In this document: positions 60,799-64,000 of the stretch, piece after piece
How positions within the stretch are numbered: position 1 is the first letter of the stretch
Layout of the letters: each line of letters begins with the position of its first letter
DNA from: an uncultured Oscillospiraceae bacterium
Lineage (GTDB): Bacteria > Bacillota > Clostridia > Oscillospirales > Ruminococcaceae
Length of the DNA stretch: 64,000 nt
NCBI GenBank assembly: GCA_900539195.1
Contig: UQBC01000012.1
Span: forward strand, 3,394 to 67,393
Reading direction: 5' to 3'
Program-made: the position numbers and the translations under genes
Notes under the pieces: generated by a model
What the model was told of the DNA's origin: nothing
What the model saw: the letters and a program-made list of their open reading frames with translations, nothing else
Databases searched by the model: none

Positions 60799-62511
60799 TC
60801 ATATATCAAGGCTATTTCCGCAATTTTTTCGTTTTTGTCGATTTAGCAGTGATTTTATATTGATTTCGTTGAATAATATCAGTAAAATTATATAAATAAA
60901 ACCGCCTGCACCGATTGATATGAACAACCTTATAAACGCACCCGACTGCTCAAAAAGAATATTCTCGCACAGATAAGCGGTCACAGCGCATATAATTCCG
61001 GCAATAAGCGGTAATAACATTTTCCGCAGAATGTGAAAATCTATACCTGTTACCGCTTCGAGGGCAAAATATCCGCCGAGAGCGACAAACGCATACATCG
61101 CTACAGTTGACACAGCCGCACCGCTGATATTTATCCCGGGAACAGATATTGTAAATACGTTTATGATAAGCTTAAGCGCACAGCCCGGTAACATAAGTTT
61201 TATCGGAAGGTCAGAACGTCCTATGACCTGAAAAACAGAAATGAAAGTAGACGACAAAGTAAGGAAAACTCCGCCAAGTCCCAGGATAAACAGCGGAAGA
61301 ACGCTTACTTCAACCTCCTGCTGTCTGCCCGAAAACAGAAAACCGAGTATATACGGACTCATAGCAGAAAGTCCGAGATACAGCGGAAAACCTATCATAA
61401 AATTAGAACGCAGAACCACCGAAACCTTGCGTTCAAACTCTGCTTTATTATTAAGCGTCCAAGCCCCTGCTATCTGAGGGAGCGCACTTCTTCCGAACAT
61501 TGCGGTAAATGACGGTATCAGCATGAACATCGTCCACGACAACCCCGTATAGCTTCCGTACATAAAGTTTGCAAGTTTTACCTGCCCACCCTGAGAGTTT
61601 ATAATATCCGAAAAACAGGTTCTGAAATACTCAGGGTCGCATGAAACCGCATAATTAAGGCATCTCGGTATAGTGATAAGGTCGATGAACGATGAAAGGT
61701 TTATTACAACAGCCGCCGCTGCAACCGGTATACAGCTCTTCAGCAGTTCACGCACTATTCTGATTGTTGCGTCTGTCGGGGTGTCGCCTTTATGTATGTC
61801 GATCACTTTTCGGCACAGCTTCTTTCTGACAAGCAGACAGACAAGCGCACAAAGCTCGCTTGCGGTAACGGCAAGAACAGCACCTGCTGCGGCATACGGC
61901 ATTATGATATCAATAGCCTGCGTTCTGCTATCGGCTAAAGTGCCGAATATCGCCTTGCTGTTGTCAAAGCATTTTATCCCGTGATCAAGAATAAAATAAG
62001 ATGCGCCAAGCCCTACAACCGCACGGCAAACCGACTCTGCAACCTGCGAAACGGCAGACGGCATCATATTACAGCAACCCTCATAATAACCCTTATAAAC
62101 CGACGAAATACAGCATAGACATACAGACGGCGCTATTATCATAATTCCCCATACGCTCTGCGGCGACTGAGCAACATAGTCCGAAAACGGTTTTGCAAGA
62201 ATGAGAATGAGCGCACTTCCTAATGCCCCGACAGAGCCGAATGTCATTATCGCCGTGCGCAGGACTTTGTTTGCGTTTGCAAATCTGCCGAGTGCGATGT
62301 TATCAGCAACGGTTTTGATTATTACTGTCGGAATTGCCGCCGCAGTCATTGCGAATATCGGGGTGTACAGGCTGTATGCGGTAGAATAGTAGCCCATACC
62401 GACGCCACCGAGTATATTGGTCAGCGGTATCTTGAACACGGCTCCGATTATCTTGCTGATTACCATTGACACAAACAGTATCGCTGTATTTTTTACATAG
62501 GTGTTTTTCAA
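60799..62511 (-). CDS. spoVB: MOP-superfamily flippase, SpoVB/YabM-type
   Basis: The 570-residue membrane protein has about 14 hydrophobic segments in the MOP flippase fold. The opening ILFVSMVISKIIGAVFKIPL and the following GGVGMGYYSTAYSLYTPIF are typical of the SpoVB family, which moves lipid-linked cortex precursors during sporulation. The start is TTG with AAAGGA 8 bases upstream. The position beside mazG mirrors yabM-yabN of B. subtilis, where yabM encodes a related lipid flippase. Precise assignment among SpoVB, YabM and MurJ-like paralogues is not certain. Confidence 0.82.
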   Translation of the reverse strand: MKNTYVKNTAILFVSMVISKIIGAVFKIPLTNILGGVGMGYYSTAYSLYTPIFAMTAAAIPTVIIKTVADNIALGRFANANKVLRTAIMTFGSVGALGSALILILAKPFSDYVAQSPQSVWGIMIIAPSVCLCCISSVYKGYYEGCCNMMPSAVSQVAESVCRAVVGLGASYFILDHGIKCFDNSKAIFGTLADSRTQAIDIIMPYAAAGAVLAVTASELCALVCLLVRKKLCRKVIDIHKGDTPTDATIRIVRELLKSCIPVAAAAVVINLSSFIDLITIPRCLNYAVSCDPEYFRTCFSDIINSQGGQVKLANFMYGSYTGLSWTMFMLIPSFTAMFGRSALPQIAGAWTLNNKAEFERKVSVVLRSNFMIGFPLYLGLSAMSPYILGFLFSGRQQEVEVSVLPLFILGLGGVFLTLSSTFISVFQVIGRSDLPIKLMLPGCALKLIINVFTISVPGINISGAAVSTVAMYAFVALGGYFALEAVTGIDFHILRKMLLPLIAGIICAVTAYLCENILFEQSGAFIRLFISIGAGGFIYIILLILFNEINIKSLLNRQKRKNCGNSLDI

Positions 62512-62584
62512 ATAATCAGTCCTTTCCGCTTAAATTCTATTACGAAAAGGACAAGAATATGCGGTTGACGCCGCTGTCAGGGCA

Positions 62585-62615
62585 ACAAAAAAGGACACCT
62601 AAACGCAGTATCCTT
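62585..62615 (-). terminator. Terminator of the DUF6033-like gene
   Basis: On the minus strand AAGGATAC pairs with GTGTCCTT (one G-T pair) around a 9-base loop, followed by five or six T. Confidence 0.7.
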
Positions 62616-62637
62616 ATGCCTTAACGAATCTGTTGTT

Positions 62638-63384
62638 TTATGCCTTGAAGTCAAATGGGTGCTTTTCTTGCGGTACGGCAGTCGGAACATACTGTTCATA
62701 AGCTGTCTGTGTCTTGTTACCGTTAAACTCTACCCTATCGATTTTAAGCGCATCGTCATTCTTATCGCTCTTTTCAAAGCGATCGTCGGATTTTCCGGAA
62801 TATGCCGCCTTAATCAGCTTTATCAGTTCTTCTACCGAAGAAGCTGTCACAAGCCGTTCCTCATATTCCTCTTTTTCCTCTTTCTTAGCCTCCTCCGCCT
62901 TTTTTTCGGCGGCTTTTTCTTTGGCTTTTTCAACGTTTTCGTTCTTTTTAAGGCTTTCCTTTATAAGTGCGTAATACGAAACGTTGCCCTCGCTGTCAAC
63001 GCTGATGCCGAGTTTTGTAACATTTTCCGAATCATCGCCGAGCTGTTTTCTTATTTCGGGCAGTTCGCCAATAGCCTTATCGATAATACCCTCGAATTTA
63101 GCTCTTTCGGTTTCGTCCGTAGCCATTTTTTCAAGAGTATCAGGAGTTATGACGCAGTTATACTCGCCCTTTCCTGCTGCGAGATGCTTCTGTGCCTCCT
63201 CATCCGAAGAAAAATCAGCCACGATAAAATCAACGTTCTTATATTTGTCTTTAAGCTGTTCAAGATATTTCTGTGCATCCGTGCTGAGTTTGACCGTTGA
63301 GGTTTCCTTTGACTTGTCGGCTTTGTTCGTTGCACTTACGCTGTAAGCAGGCTTGTATTCATAATTTGTGTTTACGGCAGACAT
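62638..63384 (-). CDS. DUF6033-like protein
   Basis: The 248-residue cytosolic-looking protein resembles the uncharacterised DUF6033 family of Clostridia. I recognise the block KLSTDAQKYLEQLKDKYKNV, then DFIVADFSSDEEAQ, and VITPDTLEKMATDE. A Lys/Glu-rich, probably coiled-coil stretch (about 145-185, NVEKAKEKAAEKKAEEAKKE) separates it from a small C-terminal part. No signal peptide or membrane segment is seen. GGGTGG precedes the ATG. The family assignment rests on memory and is moderate; no function is known. Confidence 0.65.
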   Translation of the reverse strand: MSAVNTNYEYKPAYSVSATNKADKSKETSTVKLSTDAQKYLEQLKDKYKNVDFIVADFSSDEEAQKHLAAGKGEYNCVITPDTLEKMATDETERAKFEGIIDKAIGELPEIRKQLGDDSENVTKLGISVDSEGNVSYYALIKESLKKNENVEKAKEKAAEKKAEEAKKEEKEEYEERLVTASSVEELIKLIKAAYSGKSDDRFEKSDKNDDALKIDRVEFNGNKTQTAYEQYVPTAVPQEKHPFDFKA

Positions 63385-63454
63385 AATAATACCACCCTTT
63401 CCTTACCTCTTCATTGACCTTCTGTAAAGTATATCGGCAGGAAGGACGGAAACT

Positions 63455-63673
63455 TTAGTTTTTCGGCGGCAATACGCTTTTCGGCACGTTCCACCCCCGT
63501 GAATTCATTTCGTCAATAATAAACGATGCCGCTTCGTTTATCCCACGCTGATTGAATGTAAGCTTTGTGCGGATATCGCTGCTTACAGCAGAACATAACA
63601 TAACAGCGTATTTTCCGGCAAGCGAATTTTCAGCTTTCAGCAGTTCATTGAGAGTGACTTTTTCATCTGTCAT
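63455..63673 (-). CDS. Small CotF-like spore coat protein
   Basis: The 72-residue helical protein has the pattern of the Coat_F family: TLNELLKAENSLAGKYAVML, a second helix with INEAASFIIDEMNSRGW and a C-terminal Val/Pro stretch. The NSRGW motif close to the end is characteristic. The start at 63673 follows AGGTGA. It begins inside the last codons of the upstream gene, overlapping it by 11 bases, so the two form an operon. Confidence 0.65.
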   Translation of the reverse strand: MTDEKVTLNELLKAENSLAGKYAVMLCSAVSSDIRTKLTFNQRGINEAASFIIDEMNSRGWNVPKSVLPPKN

Positions 63674-63863
63674 TTGCTTCACCTGTAAGCCCTTCTATAA
63701 CGCTGACGTGACTGCTGTGCACAGCCGCACATTTCTGTAGCTTTTCTTTAAGCTGTGGGTCAGAGACAGATTCAGCCGCTTTTATATATTTATTTTTTAT
63801 CGTTTTTTCATCAGCAAGCAGCTTTTTAAGCTGTACAGCCTCGTATGATAACATATCGCTCAT
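63663..63863 (-). CDS. Small helical protein, probably coat-related
   Basis: The 66-residue protein is almost all helix, with LSYEAVQLKKLLADEKTI and KNKYIKAAESVSDPQLKEKL, ending in a short His/Ser region (CAAVHSSHVSVIEGL). It looks like the first half of a ferritin-like or Coat_F-like pair and is translated in the same operon as the neighbouring coat gene. AGAGGGC precedes the ATG. A TTGACA-like -35 lies at 63911-63916 on the minus strand. The function is not established. Confidence 0.55.
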   Translation of the reverse strand: MSDMLSYEAVQLKKLLADEKTIKNKYIKAAESVSDPQLKEKLQKCAAVHSSHVSVIEGLTGEANDR

Positions 63864-63892
63864 TTTTTGCCCTCTTAAAAACAGTAGATATA

Positions 63893-63916
63893 TTATATAA
63901 ATATACAGGTTGTCAA
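63893..63916 (-). promoter_or_regulatory. Weak promoter candidate for the coat-like pair
   Basis: On the minus strand a perfect TTGACA (63911-63916) is followed by an AT-rich TATAATATAT run near 63885-63900, but the best -10 match is at a 13-base spacing, so this is uncertain. Confidence 0.35.
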
Positions 63917-63951
63917 AAATCTCTATCGTTATCTAAAAAGGGGTTGAGGGG

Positions 63952-64000
63952 CTGTCTCTTATACACATCTCCGAGCCCACGAGACGTAGAGGAATCTCGT
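63952..64000 (+). other. Illumina Nextera adapter read-through, not genomic sequence
   Basis: CTGTCTCTTATACACATCT (63952-63970) is the complement of the 19-bp Tn5 mosaic end. It is followed by CCGAGCCCACGAGAC (63971-63985), the Nextera read-2 primer end, an 8-base index GTAGAGGA (63986-63993, which I recall as index N712), and ATCTCGT, the start of the P7 sequence. These 49 bases are library adapter left in the assembly. Confidence 0.98.

Noticed and set aside
62659..63300. 213-residue plus-strand open frame rich in Phe and Leu
   Set aside because: It is the complement of the Lys/Glu-rich DUF6033-like gene; the hydrophobic look comes from reading AAG and GAA codons in reverse.
63952..63970. 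Tn5 mosaic end, as if a transposon end were present
   Set aside because: It is followed at once by sequencing primer, index and P7 bases, so it is library adapter and not a natural element.
1..64000. CRISPR array, rRNA, tRNA or insertion sequence
   Set aside because: I saw no regular repeat-spacer pattern, no rRNA signature and no transposase; I could not run a tRNA scan, so a missed tRNA is possible but unlikely.

Overview
The window looks like chromosome of an anaerobic, endospore-forming Clostridia bacterium, most like the Ruminococcus / [Eubacterium] siraeum group of Oscillospiraceae. The reasons are a large set of conserved sporulation genes (yunB, ylbJ, yqfCD, spmAB, yabPQ, spoVB, coat-like proteins), a complete [FeFe]-hydrogenase maturation set (hydE, hydG, hydF), a T-box in front of leuA, frequent TTG/GTG starts with strong purine-rich ribosome sites, and textbook TTGACA-17-TATAAT promoters. 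No rRNA, tRNA, CRISPR array, prophage or insertion sequence was seen. The genus is inference.

Layout. Positions 1-6000: 3'-truncated typA, a tiny Cys/Gly-rich membrane peptide, clpC, and a cache-HAMP-GGDEF cyclase. Positions 6000-13750: a co-directional housekeeping run (DUF951, prfA, threonylcarbamoyl-AMP synthase, coaE, lytic transglycosylase, M18 aminopeptidase, yunB, ligA). Positions 13750-15850: T-box leader and leuA. Positions 15860-19080: two tandem sugar-type solute-binding lipoproteins without permeases, the upstream copy frameshifted. Positions 19250-22220: a small Cys protein, ylbJ, and divergent yqfC-yqfD. Positions 22240-29140: phoH-ybeY-dgkA-era-recO-mutS2-HAD operon. Positions 29147-35765: efflux-adaptor lipoprotein, cellobiose 2-epimerase-like enzyme, DUF1015 protein and secA, all on the minus strand. 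Positions 35836-40500: comFB, then a promoter and attenuator-like leader ahead of a TM1266-type regulator and hydE-hydG-hydF. Positions 40490-43842: ybaK, spmAB, an AbrB-type regulator and class II aldolase. Positions 43880-47045: the least ordinary part, with an orphan operator/promoter/terminator unit, a Xer recombinase flanked by dif-like sites, and two 5'-truncated genes joined head to head. Positions 47066-57200: feoB, a regulator plus heterodimeric ABC exporter operon, maf-ppa and a MATE pump. Positions 57200-63900: an EamA permease and the minus-strand cluster spoVB-mazG-hup-rqcP-yabP-yabQ-divIC, then a DUF6033-like protein and two coat-like genes.

How genes fit together. Several blocks reproduce conserved Firmicutes neighbourhoods: phoH-ybeY-dgkA-era-recO, the yabM-N-O-P-Q-divIC order, spmA-spmB and yqfC-yqfD. 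The hyd block supplies all three H-cluster maturases with a predicted regulator, although no hydrogenase subunit is in the window.

Data-quality warnings. The last 49 bases are Illumina Nextera adapter plus index, not genome. The 45.94 kb junction of two truncated genes could be a real rearrangement or a misassembly. The solute-binding frameshift could be real or a base error. All promoter, terminator and operator calls were made by eye from consensus and spacing.
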